Positions 1 through 5,371 of a stretch of 7,255 bases of DNA are shown one piece after another. Numbering within the stretch: the stretch's first letter is position 1; each line of letters starts with the position of its first letter. Source of the DNA: Blautia sp. (lineage in GTDB: Bacteria; Bacillota; Clostridia; Lachnospirales; Lachnospiraceae). Location: assembly GCA_017515945.1 (NCBI GenBank), contig JAFWDX010000421.1:1-7255 (forward strand). Reading direction: 5' to 3'. The notes under the pieces are model-generated. The model searched no databases and was not told where the DNA came from. It saw nothing but the letters and a program-made list of their open reading frames with translations. A program made the position numbers and the translations under genes.

Positions 1-22
1 AATGGCCATTTTTTGTTCTCCG

Positions 23-71
23 CGACGCGGCATATGTGTCCGCACAGGGGGCATTTCCCCGGCCCGCGTCG
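23..71. repeat. Palindromic hairpin downstream of mgtE
   Basis: CGACGCGG (23-30) and CCGCGTCG (64-71) are perfect 8-bp inverted arms, and a smaller GGGG/CCCC pairing lies inside (47-60). The hairpin starts 18 bases past the mgtE stop. Neither strand shows a T-run on the correct side, so a standard intrinsic terminator is not supported; it looks more like a REP-type palindrome or a 3'-end stabilising structure. The loop contains CGCACAGGGGGCA (41-53), which also occurs in the tandem repeat at 3921-3933. Confidence 0.55.
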
Positions 72-88
72 TCCAACCTGAGCCTGCC

Positions 89-1549
89 TCAGCTCCCGGA
101 CAAATGCAGAAGGTTGATCAGCAGCACCCAGCTGAGACTATAATACGTAACCACAGCCACCAGGTCATTGATCGTCGTGATCAACGGCCCCGAGGCAACA
201 GCCGGATCCACACCGATCCGGTGGAAAAACATCGGGATCGAAGTCCCCAGCAGACTGGAAATGATCATCGCCACCAGCAGAGACAACCCGATACAGCCGG
301 AAACCGCGAACGCAAATGCAGGCGGCTTCCCCTTCAGAACGCAGATATAAATCCCTACGATTATGATCGAAATACAACCCAGGATCAGCCCGTCACAGAA
401 CCCGACCCGCATCTCCTTGACGGCGAGGCCAATCTTCTGCCGGCCGGTGAGGCTCTCATCCATGAGGACACGGATGGTCACAGCCAGAGACTGGGTACCG
501 GAATTACCGGCCATATCCAGGATCAGAGACTGGAAAGCCATGATCAGCGTAAGCTGAGAAACGACCTGCTCGAAAGCGCCGACGACAGTGGATACGACCA
601 GGCCGAGACCAAGGAGTGCCAGCAGCCATGGAAGACGCTTCTTCATGCTCTCCTTGAGAGGCTCCTTAAGATCCTCCTCCGCGGTCAGACCGGCGAACTT
701 CGCATAGTCCTCGCCCATCTCATCGTCAACGACCTCAACGATACTCTGAGATGTGATGACACCGATCTGGAAATTGTTATTGTCAAGGACGGGAACCAGA
801 TCCTCAGAATAATCCTTCAGACGCTCGATACAGTCGTCGATATTTTCATTGCCATAAACATAAGGATAGGAAGTGACGATCAGATCCCGCAGGACGGTCC
901 CCTGACGGGCAATGATCAGCTCCTTCAGATCCAGAGCGCCGAAATAGGCCCCGGTCTCGTCATAGACGAAAAGCGTGGAAATATTGTCATTTCGCGGAGC
1001 CTGCTCCACCAGGGCATTCATGGCCTCTTTGACAGAAAGATTCTCCCTGATCGAGATGTAGTTGGTGGTCATGCGGCTTCCGATCTCATCCTCGTCAAAG
1101 GAAGCGATCAAAGCCACCTCCCGCTTTGAATCCGCATCCATCAGATCCAGCAGGAGCTCACGCCGGTTCTTATCCGTGGCGCGCAGCACGACGACCGCCG
1201 CGTCCGCGTCCATGTGGGAAACGATAAGGGAAGCTTTGCGTATATCCATCTCCGACAGATATTTGCTGGCCTCCTGTTCATCCGTATACTCCATGATATC
1301 CGAAAGGACATCGGCATTCAGAATACGGTACAGCTTTTTCCTTTCGGCCTCCGTCAGCAGAGGCAGGACCTCTGCCAGGTCGTTCTCGTGATAATTTTCG
1401 AGGCGGTCACGCATCATGACCGGAGACATGGTGCCCCGGACGATGGAAATGATCTCCTTTTTGTAATCGGGCCTCCTCCCCTCATCCGACTCATCATCGG
1501 CAGGGGAGAGGTTTTCGGGTTCAATTAATTCGTTTCTTTCCTGTTCCAT
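89..1549 (-). CDS. mgtE: MgtE-family magnesium channel/transporter
   Basis: A 486-residue membrane protein expected to let Mg2+ into the cell and to gate itself by cytosolic Mg2+. The order of parts matches the MgtE family: an acidic N-terminal tail, a helical MgtE N domain at about residues 31-140, tandem CBS domains at about 159-275, a connecting plug helix at about 276-300, then five hydrophobic segments near 306-326, 330-346, 385-404, 411-434 and 457-481. Family signatures visible in the membrane part are AGNSGTQ (347-353), DPAVASGP (448-455) and ITTIND (457-462); the last carries the conserved pore aspartate (D462). Length is close to the usual ~450-480. The ATG is set by AGGAGG at 1555-1560, 5 bases upstream. 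The gene is divergent from the PH-domain gene and has a structured putative leader. Family assignment is secure; Mg2+ as substrate (rather than Co2+ or others) is inferred from the family. Confidence 0.96.
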   Translation of the reverse strand: MEQERNELIEPENLSPADDESDEGRRPDYKKEIISIVRGTMSPVMMRDRLENYHENDLAEVLPLLTEAERKKLYRILNADVLSDIMEYTDEQEASKYLSEMDIRKASLIVSHMDADAAVVVLRATDKNRRELLLDLMDADSKREVALIASFDEDEIGSRMTTNYISIRENLSVKEAMNALVEQAPRNDNISTLFVYDETGAYFGALDLKELIIARQGTVLRDLIVTSYPYVYGNENIDDCIERLKDYSEDLVPVLDNNNFQIGVITSQSIVEVVDDEMGEDYAKFAGLTAEEDLKEPLKESMKKRLPWLLALLGLGLVVSTVVGAFEQVVSQLTLIMAFQSLILDMAGNSGTQSLAVTIRVLMDESLTGRQKIGLAVKEMRVGFCDGLILGCISIIIVGIYICVLKGKPPAFAFAVSGCIGLSLLVAMIISSLLGTSIPMFFHRIGVDPAVASGPLITTINDLVAVVTYYSLSWVLLINLLHLSGS

Positions 1550-1737
1550 TTAACCCTCCTAATCCTGGTAGACGCATGAACTGGTGATCATACCTGAAAA
1601 CAGGCATGATGATCCCGTAAAACGGGATGAGTATGCCAGAGGGTCTTAATACATGGAAATCTTTGATTCCGCGTATTCAGAGCCTCTGCATATACCGCGC
1701 GGAAAACCAGACACAGGTTCCGGTTATTTGATCGTGC
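1550..1737 (-). promoter_or_regulatory. Putative structured 5' leader of mgtE with competing hairpins
   Basis: This is the 188-base stretch between the mgtE ATG and the nearest mobile element. Hairpin A pairs 1587-1596 with 1601-1610 around a 4-base loop (10 bp, one of them a G-U on the transcript). Hairpin B pairs 1612-1617 with 1623-1628 (6 bp) and can extend with 1603-1607 pairing to 1633-1637. The extension uses the same bases as hairpin A, so the two forms exclude each other. CAGAGG (1637-1642) and CCTCTG (1683-1688) offer a further long-range helix. No T-run follows hairpin A, so transcription attenuation is not obvious; translational or RNA-stability control is possible. The conserved landmarks of the M-box (ykoK) Mg2+ riboswitch were not recognised. 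I could not identify the mgtE promoter. Confidence 0.35.
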
Positions 1738-1924
1738 GTAACTGTTCAGTCAGCACCCCGCATTTACTGCGACACCGCAGGCGTGCCTTGGCAGGTGCGT
1801 GGAACTAAAGCTCAATAGCCAAGGCCACACCGAAAGCGTCCCTTGGGAGGCGCACTTTCAATGCGAAGAAAGGAGCCTGCGCCTGGCCTCGTAACTGTGA
1901 AGGCGCTTGTGACTGAACAGTTAC
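1738..1924. mobile_element. IS66-like MITE, copy A (187 bp)
   Basis: A short element with no credible gene. Its ends are perfect 15-bp terminal inverted repeats: GTAACTGTTCAGTCA at 1738-1752 and its exact complement at 1910-1924. It is flanked by GATCGTGC (1730-1737) and GATCGCGC (1925-1932), an 8-bp direct repeat with one mismatch. Ends beginning GTAA and 8-bp target duplications are the known pattern of the IS66 family, so this is probably a non-autonomous IS66 derivative moved in trans. It shares most of its interior with copy B, including 59 of 62 bases at 1848-1909. Relative to B it carries an extra ~21 bases near 1772-1792 and a longer middle part near 1828-1847. An internal GTAACTGT at 1891-1898 repeats the start of the terminal repeat. 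Confidence 0.8.
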
Positions 1925-1932
1925 GATCGCGC

Positions 1933-2044
1933 GAGTATAGTCAGAAGTCAGGATTTTATGGCTGACTCCTAAGGCTGCCGCCGCAGGGGGTAATGGTCGG
2001 AGAATGGATCCGGATCAGAAAAGAGCAGAAGAATCGGGCAAAGT
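1933..2044. other. Spacer between the two MITEs, no gene seen
   Basis: About 110 bases separate the two elements and their target duplications. A small hairpin, AGTCAG (1946-1951) with CTGACT (1962-1967), is the only structure seen. Short open frames here run on into MITE B and look accidental. This may be the original divergent intergenic region between mgtE and the PH gene, now expanded by the insertions. Confidence 0.4.
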
Positions 2045-2052
2045 GTACAGAT

Positions 2053-2197
2053 GTAATTGTTCAGTCAGCATCTCGCATTTACTGCGAGGTGCGTGGGAGA
2101 AAAGTCCAACAGCCATGGCAAGGCGCACTTTCATTGCGAAGAAAGGAGCCTGTGCCTGGCCTCGTAACTGTGAAGGAGCTTGTGGCTCAACAGTTAC
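2053..2197. mobile_element. IS66-like MITE, copy B (145 bp)
   Basis: The second, shorter copy, in the same orientation as copy A. The left end GTAATTGTTCAGTCA (2053-2067) and right end TGGCTCAACAGTTAC (2183-2197) are inverted repeats with 12 of 15 positions matching. The flanks are identical 8-bp direct repeats, GTACAGAT at 2045-2052 and 2198-2205, immediately outside the ends, which is direct evidence of insertion as a unit. Positions 2121-2182 match 1848-1909 of copy A at 59 of 62 bases. A hairpin CTCGCA/TGCGAG (2072-2077 with 2083-2088) lies near the left end. No transposase is encoded, so movement would need an enzyme supplied from elsewhere. Confidence 0.82.
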
Positions 2198-2205
2198 GTA
2201 CAGAT

Positions 2206-2416
2206 GAACATCAGACCTGCACGCTTTGCTGCGTATTCGACCATCCGCGTCGTCTCTGTCCGTGATCTGACTTCGACCATGACCGTCACGACTGTCCATT
2301 CTGTTCACCTGCCTTTTGTATTGGATTTTGACCTGTATAAAACGATTATATAAGTCAATACATACCTACTATACACTTTTAAACAAACTTTTACAAGGTA
2401 ATCTGTGCAAAAGTTC
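2206..2416. other. AT-rich intergenic stretch upstream of the PH gene
   Basis: No gene is supported here. From about 2310 onward the sequence becomes strongly AT-rich. A minus-strand promoter candidate is present: TTGTAA (complement of 2392-2397), a 17-base spacer, then TATAGT (complement of 2369-2374). It would fire leftward toward MITE B and mgtE. Its distance from mgtE (over 800 bases) makes it a weak candidate for that gene's promoter. Confidence 0.3.
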
Positions 2417-2445
2417 TTTTCATTCCAAGAAATTCGTTATATAAT
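2417..2445 (+). promoter_or_regulatory. Sigma-A-like promoter for the PH-domain gene
   Basis: TTTTCA at 2417-2422 (4 of 6 to the -35 consensus), a 17-base spacer, and a perfect TATAAT at 2440-2445. Transcription would start near 2452, leaving a leader of roughly 30 bases before the ATG at 2484, which has GGAGGT at 2472-2477. Confidence 0.65.
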
Positions 2446-2483
2446 GAAAACAACATATGGACAAGTTTGATGGAGGTAAAATC

Positions 2484-2864
2484 ATGGCCTTTAATGAAAA
2501 AAAACGCTGTCTGTTTTTCGGACTGCCCATTTCCTTTACCACATACAACATTACCGATGAGCTCATCTCCGTCACCAGCGGATTGTTTCATAAGGTGGAA
2601 AACGACGCCTATATGTACAAGATCGTAGACGTCCGTCTGGACACCAGCTTTCTGGAGAGGATCTTCGGCCTGGGTACGATCCACTGCTATGGCGGTGATG
2701 TGACCAGCCCGGATCTGGTCATCGCCCATGTAAAGCATTCCAAGGAGATTAAGGATTATATCTTCCGCCAGTCAGAGTCAGAGAGGCTCAAACGCCGCAC
2801 GCTTCACACCATGAACATCGATGGCGGTGCCGGTGCCGTAGAGATGGCGGGAGACGGCCGCTGA
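2484..2864 (+). CDS. Small bacterial PH-domain (bPH2-like) protein
   Basis: A 126-residue protein resembling the bacterial PH domain of the DUF304/YdbS type. The pattern is seen at about residues 21-93: YNITDELISVTSGLF (21-35), a strand with YKIVDVRLDTSFLERIFGLGTIHCY (45-69), and a closing DLVIAHVKHSKEIKDYI (77-93) in which the final helix packs on the barrel. Many relatives are membrane-anchored by two N-terminal hydrophobic helices; none is visible here, so this copy is probably cytosolic. The C-terminal ~30 residues are charged, then Gly/Ala-rich, and probably disordered. An in-frame ATG lies at 2457, but the start at 2484 is preferred because GGAGGT (2472-2477) sits 6 bases upstream. Cellular role and ligand are unknown. 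A good promoter precedes it and no clear terminator follows, so read-through to the XRE gene is possible. Confidence 0.8.
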   Translation: MAFNEKKRCLFFGLPISFTTYNITDELISVTSGLFHKVENDAYMYKIVDVRLDTSFLERIFGLGTIHCYGGDVTSPDLVIAHVKHSKEIKDYIFRQSESERLKRRTLHTMNIDGGAGAVEMAGDGR

Positions 2865-3071
2865 TTATGTGAATATTTTTTGCAGGGCGCAGTCGGGCAA
2901 AAAGACCAGCAGGATGATGATCCATTCATATACGGATGCCTCCTGGCTGGCTATGTAAACATTTTTGCAGGGTGCAGTCGGGCAAAAGACCAGCAGGATG
3001 ATTCGTTCATTTGCGGATGCTTCCTGGGTTCCAGGTTTGCGGACGACAAGGTAATAGAAAACAAGAGCCAT
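2865..3071 (-). CDS. Doubtful small ORF made of a duplicated segment
   Basis: A 68-codon frame whose ATG (3071) is preceded by GGAGG 6 bases upstream (complement of 3078-3082), and whose stop directly abuts the PH gene's stop. The predicted peptide contains two related stretches of about 26 residues, each starting QEAS and continuing into a hydrophobic IILLVF-type run, because the DNA beneath is duplicated. The duplication has shifted frame between copies after the hydrophobic run, which argues against selection on the protein. I recognise no family. It could be a real small hydrophobic peptide, a decayed gene end, or an accident of a non-coding repeat. Confidence 0.2.
   Translation of the reverse strand: MALVFYYLVVRKPGTQEASANERIILLVFCPTAPCKNVYIASQEASVYEWIIILLVFLPDCALQKIFT
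2866..3030. repeat. Two-copy tandem duplication (~80-base unit)
   Basis: Copy 1 (about 2866-2947) and copy 2 (about 2952-3030) share a T-run, then GCAGGG(C/T)GCAGTCGGGCAAA, then GACCAGCAGGATGAT, then CGGATGC(C/T)TCCTGG. The offset between copies drifts from 86 to 81 bases because of small indels in the T- and A-runs and the GAT triplets. It begins right after the PH gene stop codon. Confidence 0.7.
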
Positions 3072-3187
3072 TCACAGCCTCCGACTGGACAGAAATGACC
3101 GGCCGGGGGTTGTGTATGGTCAATCATGGGAGACGGTGAACGGTGAAAATCGCCGCCGCTGCCGGAATACAGAGAGGGAAGGAATTT

Positions 3188-3541
3188 ATGAAGACAAAAA
3201 AGTCAAGAGAAGAGCTTCAGGACGACAGGATCGATCAACTTGGACAGGTGGTCAAAAAGATCCGCCTCAGCCTCGGCCTTACACAGAGTGAAGTTGCGGA
3301 AGCTCTCCATGTGACTCCCGGCTATATCAGTAATGTGGAGAATAACAGGACGGCCATGTCTTTGCGTGTGCTGGTTTATTATGCAGAGTTGACCAATACG
3401 ACATTGGACACGCTGGTAGGCCTTACTCAGACGGATTATCAGGCGACCGCCCTGGATAATGACATCATGAGGGCGATTTCTTCTCTGGACAGGAGAGATA
3501 AGGAAAAACTTCTCCAGACGATCCGGATCTGGACTGAGTGA
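3188..3541 (+). CDS. XRE-family HTH transcriptional regulator
   Basis: A 117-residue protein with one Cro/C1-type helix-turn-helix domain at about residues 18-78. The core is LGLTQSEVAEALHVTPGYISNVENNRT (29-55): helix 2 is TQSEVAEA (32-39) and the recognition helix is about TPGYISNVE (43-51). After it comes the usual LxxYAELTNTTLDTLVG (62-78). The C-terminal ~40 residues, ending in a charged helix that starts near LDRRDKEKL, probably mediate dimerisation; no separate ligand domain is visible. An in-frame GTG at 3143 would add 15 residues, but a purine-rich GGAAGGA just upstream favours the ATG at 3188. Its targets are unknown. The inverted repeat 90 bases downstream (3630-3663) is one possible operator, by position only. 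It might repress itself or the adjacent PH gene. Confidence 0.9.
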   Translation: MKTKKSREELQDDRIDQLGQVVKKIRLSLGLTQSEVAEALHVTPGYISNVENNRTAMSLRVLVYYAELTNTTLDTLVGLTQTDYQATALDNDIMRAISSLDRRDKEKLLQTIRIWTE

Positions 3542-3629
3542 GCAGACATTTATACGAGAGTGACCAGGTACGCGGAGCTCTGCGTGATTAAAGGATTTGC
3601 AAATATCGCGGAGGCATATTTCATTTTCC

Positions 3630-3663
3630 ATATATAGTGCACGGGGGTACAGGCACTATATAT
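3630..3663. promoter_or_regulatory. Perfect 11-bp inverted repeat, possible operator
   Basis: ATATATAGTGC (3630-3640) and GCACTATATAT (3653-3663) are exact inverse complements separated by 12 bases. The arms are AT-rich with a GTGC core and no T-run follows, so this is unlike a terminator. It lies between the XRE gene and the bidirectional terminator. It may be a binding site for a dimeric regulator such as the neighbouring XRE protein, or an RNA hairpin at the end of that mRNA. Confidence 0.45.
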
Positions 3664-3710
3664 ATACTACGAGAATATAATTAATCCTGCAAGCATATAA
3701 CATAAAGCAG

Positions 3711-3759
3711 AAAACACCCGGGAAAAACCTGCCGGTCGCAGGCTCTTCCCGGGTGTTTT
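3711..3759. terminator. Bidirectional intrinsic terminator
   Basis: AAAACACCCGGGAA (3711-3724) pairs perfectly with TTCCCGGGTGTTTT (3746-3759), a 14-bp stem. The apical region holds a second helix, CCTGC (3728-3732) with GCAGG (3738-3742). The A-run on one side and T-run on the other let it end transcripts from the XRE gene on the plus strand and from the cca unit on the minus strand. Confidence 0.85.
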
Positions 3760-3773
3760 GCTGAAATGTTCAT

Positions 3774-3957
3774 TCCGTGCTCACAGGGGGCAACAGTAAG
3801 GCTATTACCAGGCAAGTCATCTTGTCTGTAGTGGAAGTGTACACTCCGTGCTCACAGGGGGCAACAGTAAGACTATTACCAGGCAAGTCATTTTGCTGTA
3901 GTGGAAGTGTACACTCCGTGCGCACAGGGGGCAACAGTAAGGCTATTACCAGGCAAG
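3774..3957. repeat. Three ~70-bp tandem repeats
   Basis: Units start at 3774, 3845 and 3915 (periods of 71 and 70 bases). Each begins TCCGTGC(T/G)CACAGGGGGCAA and continues CAGTAAG(G/A)CTATTACCAGGCAAG; the third stops after this shared part, at 3957. The link between units ends in the palindrome AGTGTACACT (3836-3845 and 3906-3915). The copies differ by only a few bases, so the duplication is recent or kept uniform. The repeated part is continuous with no variable spacers, so this is not a CRISPR array. It fills most of the gap between the terminator and the cca gene. Confidence 0.88.
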
Positions 3958-3988
3958 ATGAGTCAAGGAACCTGTCCCCGTGACTCAT
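3958..3988. repeat. REP-like hairpin beyond the cca stop codon
   Basis: ATGAGTCA (3958-3965) and TGACTCAT (3981-3988) form a perfect 8-bp stem around a 15-base loop reading AGGAACCTGTCCCCG. It begins 2 bases beyond the cca stop codon and abuts the tandem repeat. No T-run follows, so it is more likely a repetitive extragenic palindrome or a 3'-end stabiliser than a terminator. Confidence 0.5.
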
Positions 3989-3990
3989 TC

Positions 3991-5355
3991 TCAGATCAGC
4001 CCCTGGCTGCGTCCGAAGGCGAGAGCTTCGGCGGTCAGAGGTTCCTTTTCATTGGGGAGATCCTCATCGATCACCATATCCAGCAGGTGGGTAAGTGTCC
4101 GCCCCATGCCCTCCCCGGAACAAAATCCGAGGGCTTTAAGGTCTTCGCCGTGTATGGCAAGCGCCTTGAGAGTCAGCTTTTCGCCGGAGGAGAGGAGTTC
4201 ACGGAGCATGGTCTTTACATCGTCGAAGGCCTCCAGCTGGGTCTGGATCATTTCCGGCTCCTGAGCGCGCATATCTGCTTCATGGATGAGCAGAAGTCTT
4301 TGCAGCTGAGTTGCGCCAACCTTGGAAAGCAGGCGGCGCAGACCTTTTCGTGTGATATAGCGAGTATCGTCATGGTACAGCACGAGCTGGCAGATTTCCT
4401 CGCGGCTGCGGTTGTCAAATTTCAGACGGCGCAGGATCTGATCTGTAAGCTCCATGCCTTTTTTGCCGTGACCGCGGAAATGGCGGTGGCCGTCCGGTGT
4501 TTCTGTTACGACATAAGGCTTGCCGATATCGTGGAAGAGGAGGGCGAGCCTGGTGATCTCGTCGGCTTCGGGACTGCAGCTGGCAAGGGTCGCGAGGATA
4601 TGCTCCCATACATCGTAACAGTGCCAGATACTCCGCTGATCAAAGCCGACACAAGGCGCAAATTCCGGGATGATCTCCACGAACAGGTCCGTGAACTCCG
4701 CGGCAAGGGCAGGAAACCTGACGCCGCACACCATTTTGCGAAGCTCGGTCGTGATGCGTTCAGCAGAAACCTTATTTATAGAAGGAATGCATGCATGGAC
4801 AGCCTGCCCGGTCGTTTCTTCTATGTCGAAATCCAGGACAGCGGCAAAGCGCACTGCGCGCATGATGCGCAGGACATCTTCGGAAAATCGGGCCATGGGA
4901 TCACCGACACAGCGGATCCGTCTGTCCCGCAGATCTTCCGCGCCGCCGTACAGATCGACCAGTCCGGTCTTGTCGTTGTACGCCATGGCATTGATGGTGA
5001 AATCTCTGCGTCCGAGATCCTCCTGCAGGCGCGTGACAAAGTGCACACTGTCCGGATGGCGCCCGTCCGAATAATCCCCGTCCGTTCGGAAGGTAGTCAC
5101 CTCGTAGCCGGTCTGTTCCATGAGCACGGTGACGGTACCGTGCTGGATCCCCGTGCGGATGACGGGGACATCGCTGAAAACGCGGCAGACCTGTTGCGGA
5201 TCCGCACTGGTGCAGATATCCCAGTCGTGGGCTGTGCGGCCCATGAGGGCATCCCGCACACAGCCTCCGACCACATAAGCTTCAAAACCGGCGTCGTACA
5301 GCCTGTCTATGATTCTTCCGGCATTATCCGGCACATCTATTCGGATCTGATCCAA
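3991..5355 (-). CDS. cca: CCA-adding tRNA nucleotidyltransferase with HD domain
   Basis: This 454-residue cytoplasmic enzyme is expected to add or repair the 3'-CCA end of tRNAs using CTP and ATP. Class II nucleotidyltransferase motifs are clear: GGCVRDALMGR (30-40), the metal-binding DWD (44-46), RRDFTINAMAYN (116-127) and EDVLRIMRAVRFAA (159-172). An HD domain follows, with FHDIGKP (274-280), so a phosphohydrolase activity on 2'-phosphate or cyclic-phosphate ends is possible. The frame is open upstream into the previous gene, but I chose the TTG at 5355 because AAGGAG (complement of 5363-5368) lies 7 bases before it and the protein then starts just ahead of the conserved domain. Only 16 bases separate it from the upstream asparagine-synthetase-like gene, so co-transcription is likely. 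A pure poly(A) polymerase role cannot be excluded from sequence alone. Confidence 0.92.
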   Translation of the reverse strand: MDQIRIDVPDNAGRIIDRLYDAGFEAYVVGGCVRDALMGRTAHDWDICTSADPQQVCRVFSDVPVIRTGIQHGTVTVLMEQTGYEVTTFRTDGDYSDGRHPDSVHFVTRLQEDLGRRDFTINAMAYNDKTGLVDLYGGAEDLRDRRIRCVGDPMARFSEDVLRIMRAVRFAAVLDFDIEETTGQAVHACIPSINKVSAERITTELRKMVCGVRFPALAAEFTDLFVEIIPEFAPCVGFDQRSIWHCYDVWEHILATLASCSPEADEITRLALLFHDIGKPYVVTETPDGHRHFRGHGKKGMELTDQILRRLKFDNRSREEICQLVLYHDDTRYITRKGLRRLLSKVGATQLQRLLLIHEADMRAQEPEMIQTQLEAFDDVKTMLRELLSSGEKLTLKALAIHGEDLKALGFCSGEGMGRTLTHLLDMVIDEDLPNEKEPLTAEALAFGRSQGLI

Positions 5356-5371
5356 ATTCTCACTCCTTATT

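Noticed and set aside
1..17. Palindrome AATGGCCATT followed by a T-run, like a terminator
   Set aside because: It is at the window edge with only a 5-bp self-complementary stem and no loop, so a terminator cannot be supported.
2..1129. Long plus-strand open frame of 375 codons opposite mgtE
   Set aside because: It is antisense to a clear MgtE protein, runs off the window edge, has low-complexity Asp/Arg/Gln-rich content and no recognisable domain.
1561..1737. M-box (ykoK) Mg2+ riboswitch upstream of mgtE
   Set aside because: The conserved sequence blocks I know for this riboswitch are not visible on the minus strand, although hairpins are present; a covariance search would settle it.
1993..2308. 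Several short frames on both strands across MITE B
   Set aside because: They depend on the mobile element's sequence, have poor or no ribosome sites, and none is shared with the homologous part of MITE A.
3774..3957. CRISPR array
   Set aside because: The whole ~70-base unit repeats with no variable spacers and there are no cas genes.
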